Shown here: piece by piece, positions 1 to 7,869 of the stretch
Position numbering within the stretch: position 1 is the first letter of the stretch
Layout of the letters: the number at the start of each line of letters is the position of its first letter
Made by a program: the position numbers and the translations under genes
The notes under the pieces: generated by a model
The model's input: only the letters and a program-made list of their open reading frames with translations
Told to the model about the DNA's origin: nothing
Database searches by the model: none
Origin: a virus
DNA: 25,919 nucleotides
Virus record (IMG/VR): IMGVR_UViG_3300034019_000996
Span: 1 to 25,919 of that record
Strand: one strand, 5' to 3'

Positions 1-231
1 ACAGTTTACTAGTTCATTTTTTTGTTCATCAGAACCATAACACTGATCATAACTCATACCTAAAATATTAATACATATATCTTTTTTAAGAGGATCAGCA
101 AAATTATATATCTTGGAATTATTATAAGGATTATAAGGATGCAATGTGTCATTACCGTATTTTAATACGGCTTCTGAACATGTGGTCTTGCCAGACTGTT
201 TGCGACCAGCAAAAGCTATGATTTTAGTCAT
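1..231 (-). CDS. Deoxynucleoside monophosphate kinase (3' end outside window)
   Basis: This is the first 77 codons of a P-loop kinase whose C-terminus lies beyond the window edge. It would phosphorylate dNMPs to dNDPs, as phage T4 gp1-type kinases do, feeding the deoxynucleotide pool. Seen directly: MTKIIAFAGRKQSGKTT at the N-terminus with a Walker A loop (GRKQSGKTT, residues 9-17), a FADPLK motif near residue 47 that is typical of phage dNMP kinases, and a GSDEQKN motif near residue 68. The ATG at 231-229 overlaps the TGA of the upstream primase gene (ATGA), which suggests translational coupling. The context of reductase, dCMP deaminase and primase genes fits nucleotide supply for replication. 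The family call is fairly firm; substrate range cannot be read from this fragment. Confidence 0.82.
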   Translation of the reverse strand, partial: MTKIIAFAGRKQSGKTTCSEAVLKYGNDTLHPYNPYNNSKIYNFADPLKKDICINILGMSYDQCYGSDEQKNELVNC

Positions 232-1388
232 TTGATACTTTCTAAATAATTAGTAATTTCTGTTTGAATTTCTTCTTTAGACATTTCGCCAACATCTGAC
301 TTGGTAATTTTTGGTATAAAAACTCTATAAGTATTTTGACACTTTTGTTTAATTTGTGCAGCAGCTTTATGTCCAGCCTCATCATTATCTGTTAGTACGA
401 CTAAGTTCATAGCACCAGAAGAATCCAATAAAATCTTTTGTCTATCACTTAAAGACGAGCCAAAAATTGCTACGCTATTATGTATTCCGTTTTCTTCTAA
501 TCTCCAAACATTACCTGGACTTTCTACTATAATAGCAGTATGACTCTTTAAAATAAAGTCTTTGGCGAACCAGAAATTGTACAAATGACTTTGGCTCTTA
601 AAATCTGCATTATGTTTCCATTTGGGGAATTTCCAAACATCATTTACAGAAGGACATTGATGTTCTGGATTATGATAACCCTTGCAACTAGTACATTTTT
701 CATAAATACTACGACCAGTACATCCTACCATATATTTATAATCATTATCATATATGGGTACAACAACTCTGTCACTCATTTCTTTTCCAGATTTATCACA
801 TAATCCTACATCATATTTAGACAATACTTCTTTAGAATAATTTCTAGATAAATAATATTGTGCTGGAATAATTAGTGATTTAACAATTTGTGCTCTAGTA
901 ATGTGTGACGTGGTTTTTTGTGGTTCTTTATTTAGATAATTAACAACATTAGTGAACTGCTTCTTTTCTCGTTCTGTTTTGGAAATTTTGATATTGCTCA
1001 AATCTTTTTTAATGAAAGCTAAGGCATATTCTACCGCCTCATTAAATGAGCACATATCATCACCAGCTTTACTCCAACCATATTTTTGGTTAGATATAAT
1101 GCCGCGAATCAAACCAATGATAGAACCTTTAAATGTTTTCTCACAATTGTGAGTTCTACATTTCCAGTTACCTCTGTATGTATCTCCTTCTGGATAGAGA
1201 TTTAATGCTGAGATATTATCTCCACCATGTATGGGACACGACATCACTATCATCTTTGAATGTGTTTTGTAGTCATCAATACCAAAACCATCCAACAACG
1301 ACTCGATATTATCGCATACTTCGTCACAAATAATTTTAAGTTTTAACTGATCATTCAAATGGGATTTGGTTTTCGTCATCGTCTTCAT
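228..1388 (-). CDS. DNA primase, CHC2 zinc finger plus TOPRIM
   Basis: Synthesises RNA primers for lagging-strand replication together with the helicase encoded just upstream. The N-terminal zinc-binding site uses C51, H54, C77 and H80/C82 (CPIH then CRTHNC). The TOPRIM catalytic core is visible as IIVES (E289) and LTDNDEAG (D334, D336), the expected Mg2+ ligands. At 386 aa it is compact for a DnaG-type primase. Between the two domains is an extra Cys/His cluster (C223, C232, C235, H243, C245) that may hold a second zinc. The start ATG at 1388 has an AGAAGG Shine-Dalgarno 11 nt upstream and overlaps the 3' end of the helicase gene by 38 bp; a second ATG at 1379 is possible. It ends in an ATGA overlap with the dNMP kinase gene. 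Confidence 0.9.
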   Translation of the reverse strand: MKTMTKTKSHLNDQLKLKIICDEVCDNIESLLDGFGIDDYKTHSKMIVMSCPIHGGDNISALNLYPEGDTYRGNWKCRTHNCEKTFKGSIIGLIRGIISNQKYGWSKAGDDMCSFNEAVEYALAFIKKDLSNIKISKTEREKKQFTNVVNYLNKEPQKTTSHITRAQIVKSLIIPAQYYLSRNYSKEVLSKYDVGLCDKSGKEMSDRVVVPIYDNDYKYMVGCTGRSIYEKCTSCKGYHNPEHQCPSVNDVWKFPKWKHNADFKSQSHLYNFWFAKDFILKSHTAIIVESPGNVWRLEENGIHNSVAIFGSSLSDRQKILLDSSGAMNLVVLTDNDEAGHKAAAQIKQKCQNTYRVFIPKITKSDVGEMSKEEIQTEITNYLESIK

Positions 1389-2805
1389 CTATTATAAAGC
1401 CTTCTTCGGTAGATTTTGTATTGTGTTTGATTTCTAAATGTGTTTTACCTTCTGTAATTTTAGCACACCAGCCTTTCATATGACAATTAATATAGTCATT
1501 ATCATCCAAACCGCCGCCGTGTCTACTGATTAGTGGAATAAGTTTTCTGTTGCCACCATCAGGACCATCTTCGGCCATTTCTTCATCACTCTTTCTTTTA
1601 AAGATACTAAAATTACTACATAGCCAAATAATTCTATCCGAACCACTGGCAGAGTCTGTACTCTCTTTTGTGATACCATCTCTGTTTAATTGAATAAATG
1701 CTATTATTGGCACTTTATACCTAACAGCAAAATTATGCAAACTGGTCATCATAAAACCTAAAACTTGATATTCTTTTAAGTCTTGACTAATGCCAGCGCT
1801 ATCCATAAGCTTTAAATAATCATAAAAAATCACACAATCTTTTGCTGTACCATCATCATTTAATCCGACATCCTTAACTAACCAACGTCTCATAATTGCT
1901 AATTGATCTTCAAATGGTTTACCAGCAATACTCTTATGATACAACTTCATTGATTTGAGTTCTTCTGCTGCTTTTAAGATCTTATTCTTTTTGTCTGGCG
2001 AGTCAGCAAAACGCCCTGTTTCTATTGTGTTAATCTCTATTTCTGTAATCATACCAAGAATACGATTGATATGATCTTCCTTATTCATTTCTGTATCCAT
2101 ATTTAAAACAGGAATACCTAGCTTGGCTATATTTCTTCCCATATTATCAGATAATAAAGTTTTACCTGTTTTGGGTCTGGCACCAATAACATTAATGGTA
2201 CCTTTTCTTAATCCACCACCTATAGCCTGATCATATATAGGAAATCCTGTTGGTATGCCTACTTGATCTACTTTATTTTCTTCTAGATTTTTTACATAGT
2301 CATCAATAGTGGATCCCATAATTTCTGGACCACTATCAGTATCATTGAGCAGACTAGTGAAATTGAATATACTATCTTCGGCCAGTCCAATAATTGACGA
2401 GATTGGTTCTGATCCAGTAACTTCTAATATTTTATCCTGGGTTAATTCTAGTTGCTTTCTTAAAAGTCTAGCAATTTCTAGTTTTCTAATTTTAGCAGCA
2501 AACTTACGAACATTATCTAGACTAACAGGAAAATCCATAATAGCCTTAAGATGTTGAGTTTCTTCTTTTTTGGAAAGAATATGAGAAACACCCAAGTCTT
2601 GTGCTACAGAATAAATAGAAGCAATATCTATTGACTTTTGATGACTTTCACAAATATGCTTAAGACATTTAAAGATAATAGTATTACTATCAACTGTAAA
2701 AGAAGATTCTTGTAAAATATCTGCAATATCTAAATATGCGTCCTCACCATATGTACAAATACCAGCCAAAATGGCACGTTCTGCTGCCGGATCACACAAA
2801 ATCAT
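1351..2805 (-). CDS. Replicative DNA helicase, DnaB family
   Basis: Hexameric 5'-3' helicase that unwinds the replication fork and recruits primase. The N-terminal helical domain opens with a DnaB-like CDPAAERAILAGI segment. The RecA-fold C-terminal domain has Walker A GARPKTGKT (about residues 208-216) and a Walker B-like CVIFYDYLKL (about 324). I choose the ATG at 2805 rather than one 21 bp further upstream at 2826: it forms a TGATG overlap with the preceding stop, has AGGAG 7 nt upstream, and matches the family N-terminus. That gives 484 aa, a usual length for DnaB. The acidic C-terminal tail is encoded in DNA shared with the start of the primase gene. Confidence 0.92.
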   Translation of the reverse strand: MILCDPAAERAILAGICTYGEDAYLDIADILQESSFTVDSNTIIFKCLKHICESHQKSIDIASIYSVAQDLGVSHILSKKEETQHLKAIMDFPVSLDNVRKFAAKIRKLEIARLLRKQLELTQDKILEVTGSEPISSIIGLAEDSIFNFTSLLNDTDSGPEIMGSTIDDYVKNLEENKVDQVGIPTGFPIYDQAIGGGLRKGTINVIGARPKTGKTLLSDNMGRNIAKLGIPVLNMDTEMNKEDHINRILGMITEIEINTIETGRFADSPDKKNKILKAAEELKSMKLYHKSIAGKPFEDQLAIMRRWLVKDVGLNDDGTAKDCVIFYDYLKLMDSAGISQDLKEYQVLGFMMTSLHNFAVRYKVPIIAFIQLNRDGITKESTDSASGSDRIIWLCSNFSIFKRKSDEEMAEDGPDGGNRKLIPLISRHGGGLDDNDYINCHMKGWCAKITEGKTHLEIKHNTKSTEEGFIIDEDDDENQIPFE

Positions 2806-3185
2806 CAGCCTGCTCCTGTTGAACACTTGTTACACTTATATCTTTCAGTACTCTCGACGAGCATGGGTGCAACTTTTTCTTTTTTTCCACATACTCTGCA
2901 CTGGACTTTTATAAAGTCAAATGGCCTATTTCTGATAGAAGGTGGTGGTTTCTTAATTTTTTTATCTATTTCAGTATCTTCCTTACACATACTAAACTCA
3001 GCCATCTTATCAAACTTATTGATAGCTTTTTTCTTTTTAGGTTTAGTTGTTGGTACTGATGTCTTTTTCTTGACTGGTTTAATATGCACAGGTTCTTCTA
3101 TATCATTATCAGATTCATCCTCGTCTACTAAACCCTTTTGTAGAATAGCTATTAAAGCTTTAATATCATCTTTATCAAGAGCCAT
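2805..3185 (-). CDS. Small zinc-ribbon protein between recombination and helicase genes
   Basis: A 126-aa protein of unknown function. An acidic N-terminal stretch (DEDESDNDIEE, about residues 21-31) is followed by a lysine-rich linker (about 38-57). The C-terminus carries a zinc-ribbon with two CxxC pairs (C96/C99 and C118/C121). This charge layout with a terminal zinc ribbon suggests nucleic-acid or protein binding; its place between the UvsY-like gene and the helicase suggests a replication or recombination accessory role, for example helicase loading, but that is inference. The start has a good AAAGGTG Shine-Dalgarno and overlaps the upstream gene by 11 bp; its stop overlaps the helicase start by one base. 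Confidence 0.75.
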   Translation of the reverse strand: MALDKDDIKALIAILQKGLVDEDESDNDIEEPVHIKPVKKKTSVPTTKPKKKKAINKFDKMAEFSMCKEDTEIDKKIKKPPPSIRNRPFDFIKVQCRVCGKKEKVAPMLVESTERYKCNKCSTGAG

Positions 3186-3666
3186 GTTTCACCTTTGTTC
3201 TTTGTACAGATAACATAATATCAGATAGATTTTTAACGCTGTTAGCTAGATATGATAGTCTATCCATTCTCTGCTGGGCATATCTTTTAATCTTGCTCAA
3301 TGTACTAGCCTTGTCATTATGCTTAATAGCTTGTAATGATTTTTCTACATAACCATAGCCCTTATAATTATTAATCTCATCAGCTATAGTTTCTTTAATA
3401 TTTTCTTCTGCCCAATTAAATCGGGCAATTTCTCTATTTAGTGTTCGTTGTAAAAAGAAAGCATATTGGGCTAATCTCGCTGCTATTTGAGCACAATCTT
3501 CTGGACTAAGTTTTTCAATAGCATCTCTATTCATAGTAAAATAAATATTAAGTTCACCATCAGTAAAATTGTGGACTTCTGAATATTTTCCTAATCCAAT
3601 AGATGTTTCATATTCGTCTAATATATCATCCCAATATTTTACTTCTTCTTTTGATGTTTTAAGCAT
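3175..3666 (-). CDS. Helical protein, possible UvsY-like recombination mediator
   Basis: About 163 aa from the ATG at 3666, which overlaps the upstream gene by 8 bp; an ATG at 3702 would add 12 residues, and neither start has a strong Shine-Dalgarno. The protein is almost entirely predicted alpha-helix with a charged, amphipathic pattern, including GYGYVEKSLQA mid-protein followed by a long basic helix (SKIKRYAQQRMDRL). Size, helical character, a G-x-G-x-x-E turn before paired basic helices, and position beside a RecA/UvsX gene recall T4 UvsY, which loads the recombinase onto SSB-coated DNA. That resemblance is pattern-level only. It could equally be another replication accessory protein. That it is a real gene is well supported by its tight coupling on both sides. 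Confidence 0.7.
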   Translation of the reverse strand: MLKTSKEEVKYWDDILDEYETSIGLGKYSEVHNFTDGELNIYFTMNRDAIEKLSPEDCAQIAARLAQYAFFLQRTLNREIARFNWAEENIKETIADEINNYKGYGYVEKSLQAIKHNDKASTLSKIKRYAQQRMDRLSYLANSVKNLSDIMLSVQRTKVKHGS

Positions 3667-4066
3667 TTGATATTCTTTCACTCCACTCTGTTTCTGATTC
3701 ATTATATGCTAGGACAATATATTTAATATTATTACTTTCGCACCATTCTTGTTTTTCTTTATCTCTTTTTTGAGATTTTAAAAAGTTCAGCACATTATTA
3801 TGATAAAATGGAATAAATTTATAATGTTGCTCTCCATGTACTTCGCAACATATCTTTTTTAGTGGTAGATAAAAATCTAAATATAGAGTTTCGCTTTTTC
3901 GTAAAGGTATTGGTACTTCTTCTAAAATCTGTAAAGTAGGAAATAATTCGGTAATAATACTTCTAGCTCGTAAATGATGAGATGATCTATTAGTAATCTT
4001 ACCCTTAGCCATATTCCCGGTTAATAACCAGTTATGAGAGTGTCCATCTAAATCTTTAACTAGCAT
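3659..4066 (-). CDS. Vsr/PD-(D/E)XK-like endonuclease next to recombinase
   Basis: A 135-aa putative nuclease. Seen: a hydrophobic strand ending in Asp (LYLDFYLP), then a CCEVHGEQHY motif, a basic helix with repeated K/R (KSQKRDKEKQEWC) and a final strand IKYIVLAYNE. The D...E-V-H-G-E-Q-H arrangement is typical of the Vsr-like branch of the PD-(D/E)XK/EDxHD nucleases, which cleave DNA using a metal bound by the acidic residues. It lies between the RecA-like recombinase (7-bp overlap) and the UvsY-like gene (stop overlapping the preferred start), so a recombination or branched-DNA cleavage role is plausible. A free-standing homing endonuclease is the alternative. The nuclease fold is moderately sure; the specific role is inference. 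Confidence 0.72.
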   Translation of the reverse strand: MLVKDLDGHSHNWLLTGNMAKGKITNRSSHHLRARSIITELFPTLQILEEVPIPLRKSETLYLDFYLPLKKICCEVHGEQHYKFIPFYHNNVLNFLKSQKRDKEKQEWCESNNIKYIVLAYNESETEWSERISNA

Positions 4067-5073
4067 TTAATACCCATTGTTTCCTTGATAGAAGTTACTA
4101 GATCAATATATGCTGAATTATTTTCTAGTAAGTATTGTCTAACCTTTTCTGCTCCTTGAAACTTGGGTTTATCTGGTAGAGCAGTGATAGTATACCATGC
4201 TCCGCCTTTGTGAATAATACCCATATCAGATGCTAGTGTAATCGCCTCCATGTATTTGTCAATACCCTGTCCATAACGAATATAGCTAGTAATATTGCCT
4301 CCTGGTGGTCCTAATGCAGAACATATAACTTGCCAATCAATTTCTTGACCTATTTGGGTGCTATCTGCACTTAAAGTCCATGGTTTAAATGTTTTGGCTC
4401 TTAGTTTAATATCTGTTTGATAAGCAATAGCTTGCCCACTCTTCTCCTTAAATTCTGCACCATATCCTGTTGGATTGCCCATAAGATGGGTAATACCAAT
4501 TACTATATTTTTATTTACAGGAATAACGTTTGCTACTTTACGACAAAACTTAGCTAATAGTTTAGCGCCATCTGCTCTTTGCATTTTATCCATTTCGCTT
4601 GTAATTTCTGCTTCTGTACATAATGCAGAATACGAGTCTATAATAACAATTGACCCTGGGATCTCATTAATAATTTTTTCTGCAATTTGCAAATATTCTT
4701 CGGCGTGTAGTATTTTACCCTGTTGACTACTAATAATATGAAATCTATCTAGATCTAATCCTGGTATACCTTCTAAGTCTCGTTTCTTCAATCTACCTTC
4801 AATGTTTAGGTAATACACTTCTCTAGGGCTTTTAAGAGTTCCTTGGTATTCTGGTCTTTGGGCAGTTGCGGCGAAATCTAATGATGTTGTGGTTTTACCA
4901 CACTTCGGCTGGCCAGTTAATACTACAAAACTGCCTTCTGGTATTCCACCATTCAGTACAATATCTAATGATGGACTAACTGGTATGGTAATACTCTTCT
5001 TATCCATCAAAGCATTGCCACTAAGGATAATATCATCACCAAAATTTTTAGTCACATCTTCTTTAAGACTCAT
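4060..5073 (-). CDS. RecA/UvsX-family recombinase
   Basis: ATP-dependent strand-exchange protein for recombination-dependent replication and repair. At 337 aa it is RecA/UvsX-sized. Walker A is GQPKCGKTT (residues 54-62); Walker B is SIVIIDSYSAL (about 136-146). Downstream, THLMGNPTGYGAEFKEKSG followed by AYQTDIKLRAK matches the loop-2 and following beta region of the family. The N-terminal segment (SITIPVSPSLDIVLNGGIP) fits the RecA start of core. The ATG at 5073 overlaps the upstream stop by 11 bp; the gene ends in TAG overlapping the nuclease start. A RecA versus UvsX label needs a phylogeny. The nuclease and UvsY-like neighbours favour a phage UvsX-type system. Confidence 0.9.
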   Translation of the reverse strand: MSLKEDVTKNFGDDIILSGNALMDKKSITIPVSPSLDIVLNGGIPEGSFVVLTGQPKCGKTTTSLDFAATAQRPEYQGTLKSPREVYYLNIEGRLKKRDLEGIPGLDLDRFHIISSQQGKILHAEEYLQIAEKIINEIPGSIVIIDSYSALCTEAEITSEMDKMQRADGAKLLAKFCRKVANVIPVNKNIVIGITHLMGNPTGYGAEFKEKSGQAIAYQTDIKLRAKTFKPWTLSADSTQIGQEIDWQVICSALGPPGGNITSYIRYGQGIDKYMEAITLASDMGIIHKGGAWYTITALPDKPKFQGAEKVRQYLLENNSAYIDLVTSIKETMGIKC

Positions 5074-5491
5074 TATCTAAATCCTTCAATTTGGAAATTA
5101 TGTTAGTTTTATTAATCTTCTTTTCACCAAATATAACATCTTCTGGCCTATTTAATTGTAAGGACAGAGTTTGGTTTTCGTTTTTTAATTTTTGTTCTTC
5201 GTCCTCTATGATAGGTATGAGGAATGGTGCTCGCAGGGAATAGATTTTTTCTGCTTTAGGATTTGATAGTCCTCTTACGATGGCAGTATCAGAGTACTTT
5301 TGTAAGAGTTTATTAGCAGAAGCTATTTGTTCTCTATAAAATCTAGCCCATTCTTTATTAACCCAAAACCTATAATGTAAATCCTTTTTATTATACTTTG
5401 CTCTTTTTTCGCATATAATTTCGGTAATATACTGAGCAGCACTAACGGTCTTCCCGTTAGAATATTTAGAAGCATATTTTTTATGAGACAT
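5063..5491 (-). CDS. Hypothetical basic protein upstream of recombinase
   Basis: A 142-aa protein I do not recognise. The N-terminal two thirds are basic and predicted helical with many aromatic residues (YRFWVNKEWARFYREQ). The middle contains SLRAPFLIPIIEDEEQ, and the C-terminus is polar and charged, ending in NES. No membrane segment, signal peptide or catalytic motif is visible. It overlaps the recombinase start by 11 bp and sits 6 bp after the preceding gene, so it belongs to the replication/recombination operon. The aromatic and basic content would suit nucleic-acid binding, but that is only a guess. Confidence 0.7.
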   Translation of the reverse strand: MSHKKYASKYSNGKTVSAAQYITEIICEKRAKYNKKDLHYRFWVNKEWARFYREQIASANKLLQKYSDTAIVRGLSNPKAEKIYSLRAPFLIPIIEDEEQKLKNENQTLSLQLNRPEDVIFGEKKINKTNIISKLKDLDNES

Positions 5492-5497
5492 TAAAGC

Positions 5498-5821
5498 TTA
5501 GTTATCTCTTGGTCTGTAAATATACTTAGCAGTACGCTCTTTGTTTTTGGTGTCCATATTTTTAATAAATTCATCTGATAGTTGAGCCGCTGCTTCTGTC
5601 ATAATGCTTACATTATTATTTTTCTTAGCTGATGTTTGTCTAATCATCAACTCTTTAGTTTTATCAGTTTTAGTCTTGGATATCTTAGTTTTAGTACCAA
5701 TAATGTCTTGTACGTTCTTTAGTGGAATTTTTAATTCAGCAGCAATATCCTCTGGTGTTTTCTTAGCATAATTAAAAAGATATCTGATTGCATATTCTTT
5801 GGTTTTAGTAATCTTAGCCAT
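5498..5821 (-). CDS. Small basic protein with N-terminal helix-turn-helix
   Basis: A 107-aa lysine-rich protein. Residues about 11-41 (AIRYLFNYAKKTPEDIAAEL followed by KIPLKNVQDIIG) have the spacing of a helix-turn-helix, with a recognition helix after the turn at KIPL. A threonine/lysine-rich linker follows (GTKTKISKTKTDKTK), then a helical C-terminus ending in YIYRPRDN. It is probably a DNA-binding protein, possibly a phage transcription regulator. It starts in a TAATG overlap with the preceding gene, so it is translationally coupled. The target and regulated genes are unknown. Confidence 0.72.
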   Translation of the reverse strand: MAKITKTKEYAIRYLFNYAKKTPEDIAAELKIPLKNVQDIIGTKTKISKTKTDKTKELMIRQTSAKKNNNVSIMTEAAAQLSDEFIKNMDTKNKERTAKYIYRPRDN

Positions 5822-6213
5822 TAGTTTAGTTCCCTTTCAGCATTATTTAACCATGCCATATTTTTAGTAGATAAAAAGTTAGTATAAAAATCAAATACTC
5901 TTTGATTTACTTCTTTAAATTCAAATTCTTTACGTCCTATCTTAGATAGAAATTTTGTATTTTTTCCTTCACTAAACATACCAATAGGATTATAAATTTT
6001 TCCATAGGTTCCAACTTTAATATAGTATCTGGTTGGCTTCTTGTCCGATGTAGAGGTTTTTGCTACAACTTTATTGGTTTCTTCATTAGATCGTGGTCTA
6101 TTAAGATCATCTAAATAATCATGATCTCCTAATATAGTAAAGTATTCATATTCTTTAACTACTGGATCTGTATTATTTTGAAAAAATAAATTATCGTCTT
6201 TTAACTTGGCCAT
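5821..6213 (-). CDS. Hypothetical protein, replication-side cluster
   Basis: A 130-aa protein that I cannot assign to a family. It is polar and mixed-charge, with an aromatic-rich C-terminal half (RYYIKVGTYGKIYNPIGMF, then FEFKEVNQRVFDFYTNFL) that looks like a small alpha/beta domain. There is no membrane segment or Cys/His cluster. It overlaps the upstream zinc-ribbon gene by 13 bp, and its TAA shares a base with the next ATG. Position and tight coupling support a genuine gene co-expressed with the DNA-metabolism genes. Confidence 0.68.
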   Translation of the reverse strand: MAKLKDDNLFFQNNTDPVVKEYEYFTILGDHDYLDDLNRPRSNEETNKVVAKTSTSDKKPTRYYIKVGTYGKIYNPIGMFSEGKNTKFLSKIGRKEFEFKEVNQRVFDFYTNFLSTKNMAWLNNAERELN

Positions 6214-6548
6214 ATGGTTTTAACACCTTTCTTCATTCGGCTCATGCCTTTGGGTAATGGTTTTTCTTCCTTATACTCTTTATATGAATTATGTTTTTGA
6301 TATAATTCAGTTTTTTGATCATCGCTTAATTTATCACGATTCCTATTAGCTAAATCGCCTATGGTTTTTAGTTCGCTATCTGATTTTCTTACAGAAGCAT
6401 TCTGTGTACTAACATCCTTAATATAATGCCTATGTGTAATAGAGCTTTGACAATGGACACATTTGGGTTGTTCTATATAGTCCTTAATATAGAAAAACAA
6501 CTCAAAGTCCTGGTTGCAATCGTCACAATAGTAAGAATACGTGGGCAT
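6201..6548 (-). CDS. FmdB-type zinc-ribbon protein
   Basis: A 115-aa protein starting MPTYSYYCDDC, the standard opening of FmdB-type CxxC...CxxC zinc-ribbon proteins. The zinc ligands are C8, C11, C30 and C33. A helical, lysine-rich C-terminal half ends in KKGVKTIWPS. I place the start at 6548 because that ATG forms a TAATG overlap with the HNH nuclease stop and matches the family N-terminus; an upstream ATG at 6581 would add 11 unlikely residues. The function of phage FmdB-like proteins is not established; zinc-ribbon-mediated regulation or nucleic-acid binding is the usual suggestion. The family call is good, the role is open. Confidence 0.8.
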   Translation of the reverse strand: MPTYSYYCDDCNQDFELFFYIKDYIEQPKCVHCQSSITHRHYIKDVSTQNASVRKSDSELKTIGDLANRNRDKLSDDQKTELYQKHNSYKEYKEEKPLPKGMSRMKKGVKTIWPS

Positions 6549-7129
6549 TATAAATATGATTCTGGTAAATATATCTTCCATTCATCTGGTATTGTCAACT
6601 TTATTTTACTCAGATGGATCGTGATTGGCAAGTACTTGATATTTTTATTCGGCTTAATAGGTAAAGTTTTAAGGGGCATATTAGCTTCTTTAGGTGTTTT
6701 ATTACCCTTTTTTCTATTACAAGCTATACATGCTGTAACAATATTAGTCCAACATGTAGCAGAAGATCTATTGTGATCTTTCCATTTTGACTTTGGTATA
6801 ACATGGTCATAAGTTAAATATGATATTTCATATTTTGTATGACAATATTGGCATGTAAAATCATCTCTAGTGAAAATATTCTTTCTAGAAAATGTTACAG
6901 TCTGGTTGTTCATCTTAAAAAATCTATGAGTTTTGGCTACTGCTGGGGTAGGATATTTTTTGTCTACTCCAGCAATATAATCATTTTTATAAAAGTCTAT
7001 GATTTCAATACCATATTTTGGATTATGATTAAATCTCATAGACCAAATTATAGCCTTTTGCCATGAAATAATACTTAATGGAGTATAGTCTGCATTAAGC
7101 AATAAGCATTGTTTATGGTTGGGTTCCAT
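6548..7129 (-). CDS. HNH endonuclease
   Basis: A 193-aa HNH-fold nuclease. Counting from the ATG at 7129, the zinc-binding knuckles are C93/C96 and C134/C137, the catalytic core is DHVIPKSKW (D108, H109), and the third motif is NIVTACIACNRKKGNKTP. The N-terminal domain (CLLLNADYTPLSIISWQKA) is characteristic of a widespread HNH subfamily with this leader. Such proteins nick or cut DNA; in phages they serve packaging, homing or host DNA breakdown. A TTG at 7135 is also in frame, but ATG is preferred. It overlaps the PhoH gene end by 17 bp. The fold is firm; the role is unresolved. Confidence 0.87.
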   Translation of the reverse strand: MEPNHKQCLLLNADYTPLSIISWQKAIIWSMRFNHNPKYGIEIIDFYKNDYIAGVDKKYPTPAVAKTHRFFKMNNQTVTFSRKNIFTRDDFTCQYCHTKYEISYLTYDHVIPKSKWKDHNRSSATCWTNIVTACIACNRKKGNKTPKEANMPLKTLPIKPNKNIKYLPITIHLSKIKLTIPDEWKIYLPESYL

Positions 7130-7847
7130 TTTCAAAAGTATCTAATCTAGATAAAATTTTAGCTATAATTGGATTGCGTACAATATCAGAAGATTCTAGC
7201 TTAACATCACCGATACCTTCAACGCCACCAAGAGCATTTATCATATTTATAAATCCTCCTTGAAGATGTCTGTTAAGATCGGACTGCCCAACGTCACCAG
7301 TCAAAATTAATTTACTCTCATGACCCACTCTTGTCAATAACATTTTTAATTGTTCATACGAAGCATTTTGACATTCATCTGCTACAATAAAACAATTATG
7401 AAAATTACGACCTCTCATTAATCCTAAAGGCACTACTTCTATCTTATTATTTAATTTTAATGATGCGTATTGAGCTATTGGAATAAAATGATTAATTTCA
7501 TCAATAATTGGTAATAAATATGGATGTAGTTTTTCTTCTGCTGTTCCTGGTAAATAACCTATTTTTTCTCCAGCCTCTATTACTGGTCTAGTAATTACAA
7601 TTCTGTTTACCTTAGAATCTAATAAATATTCTAAGGCCATACCTATAGCGATATGGGTTTTACCACTACCAGCTAAACCTTGACAAAAAGTAATAGTATT
7701 TTCAGCAACTGTTCTTATATAGTCTTTTTGATTCTCACTTCGTGGTTTGAGTCTATTTCTAAACGCATGACCCTGAGATACGTTATTGTCAAGAGCACTA
7801 GTTAAATCAATAGCTTTTTTCTTTTTATTTTTATTGTTTTTTCTCAA
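7113..7847 (-). CDS. phoH: PhoH-like P-loop ATPase
   Basis: A 244-aa PhoH-family ATPase, common in aquatic phages, where it is often treated as an auxiliary metabolic gene; its biochemical role (possibly RNA-related ATPase or helicase) is unsettled. Walker A is GLAGSGKT (residues 57-64) and Walker B is IVADECQNA, followed by the family LLTRVGHESKLILTGD segment. The reading frame has no ATG before residue 70; the best start is TTG at 7847, preceded by AAAGGG at Shine-Dalgarno distance. The N-terminal extension is highly lysine/asparagine-rich. The gene follows the reductase gene by 22 bp. Confidence 0.9.
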   Translation of the reverse strand: MRKNNKNKKKKAIDLTSALDNNVSQGHAFRNRLKPRSENQKDYIRTVAENTITFCQGLAGSGKTHIAIGMALEYLLDSKVNRIVITRPVIEAGEKIGYLPGTAEEKLHPYLLPIIDEINHFIPIAQYASLKLNNKIEVVPLGLMRGRNFHNCFIVADECQNASYEQLKMLLTRVGHESKLILTGDVGQSDLNRHLQGGFINMINALGGVEGIGDVKLESSDIVRNPIIAKILSRLDTFENGTQP

Positions 7848-7869
7848 TGTTTACCCTTTGTGAATAAAG

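Noticed and set aside
2806-2826. Upstream ATG for the helicase gene
   Set aside because: The ATG at 2805 has AGGAG, a TGATG coupling and the family N-terminus; the 21-bp extension has none of these.
6549-6581. Upstream ATG for the FmdB-type gene
   Set aside because: The family begins MPTYxYxC, which matches the ATG at 6548 with TAATG coupling; the extra 11 residues are hydrophobic and fall within the HNH gene.
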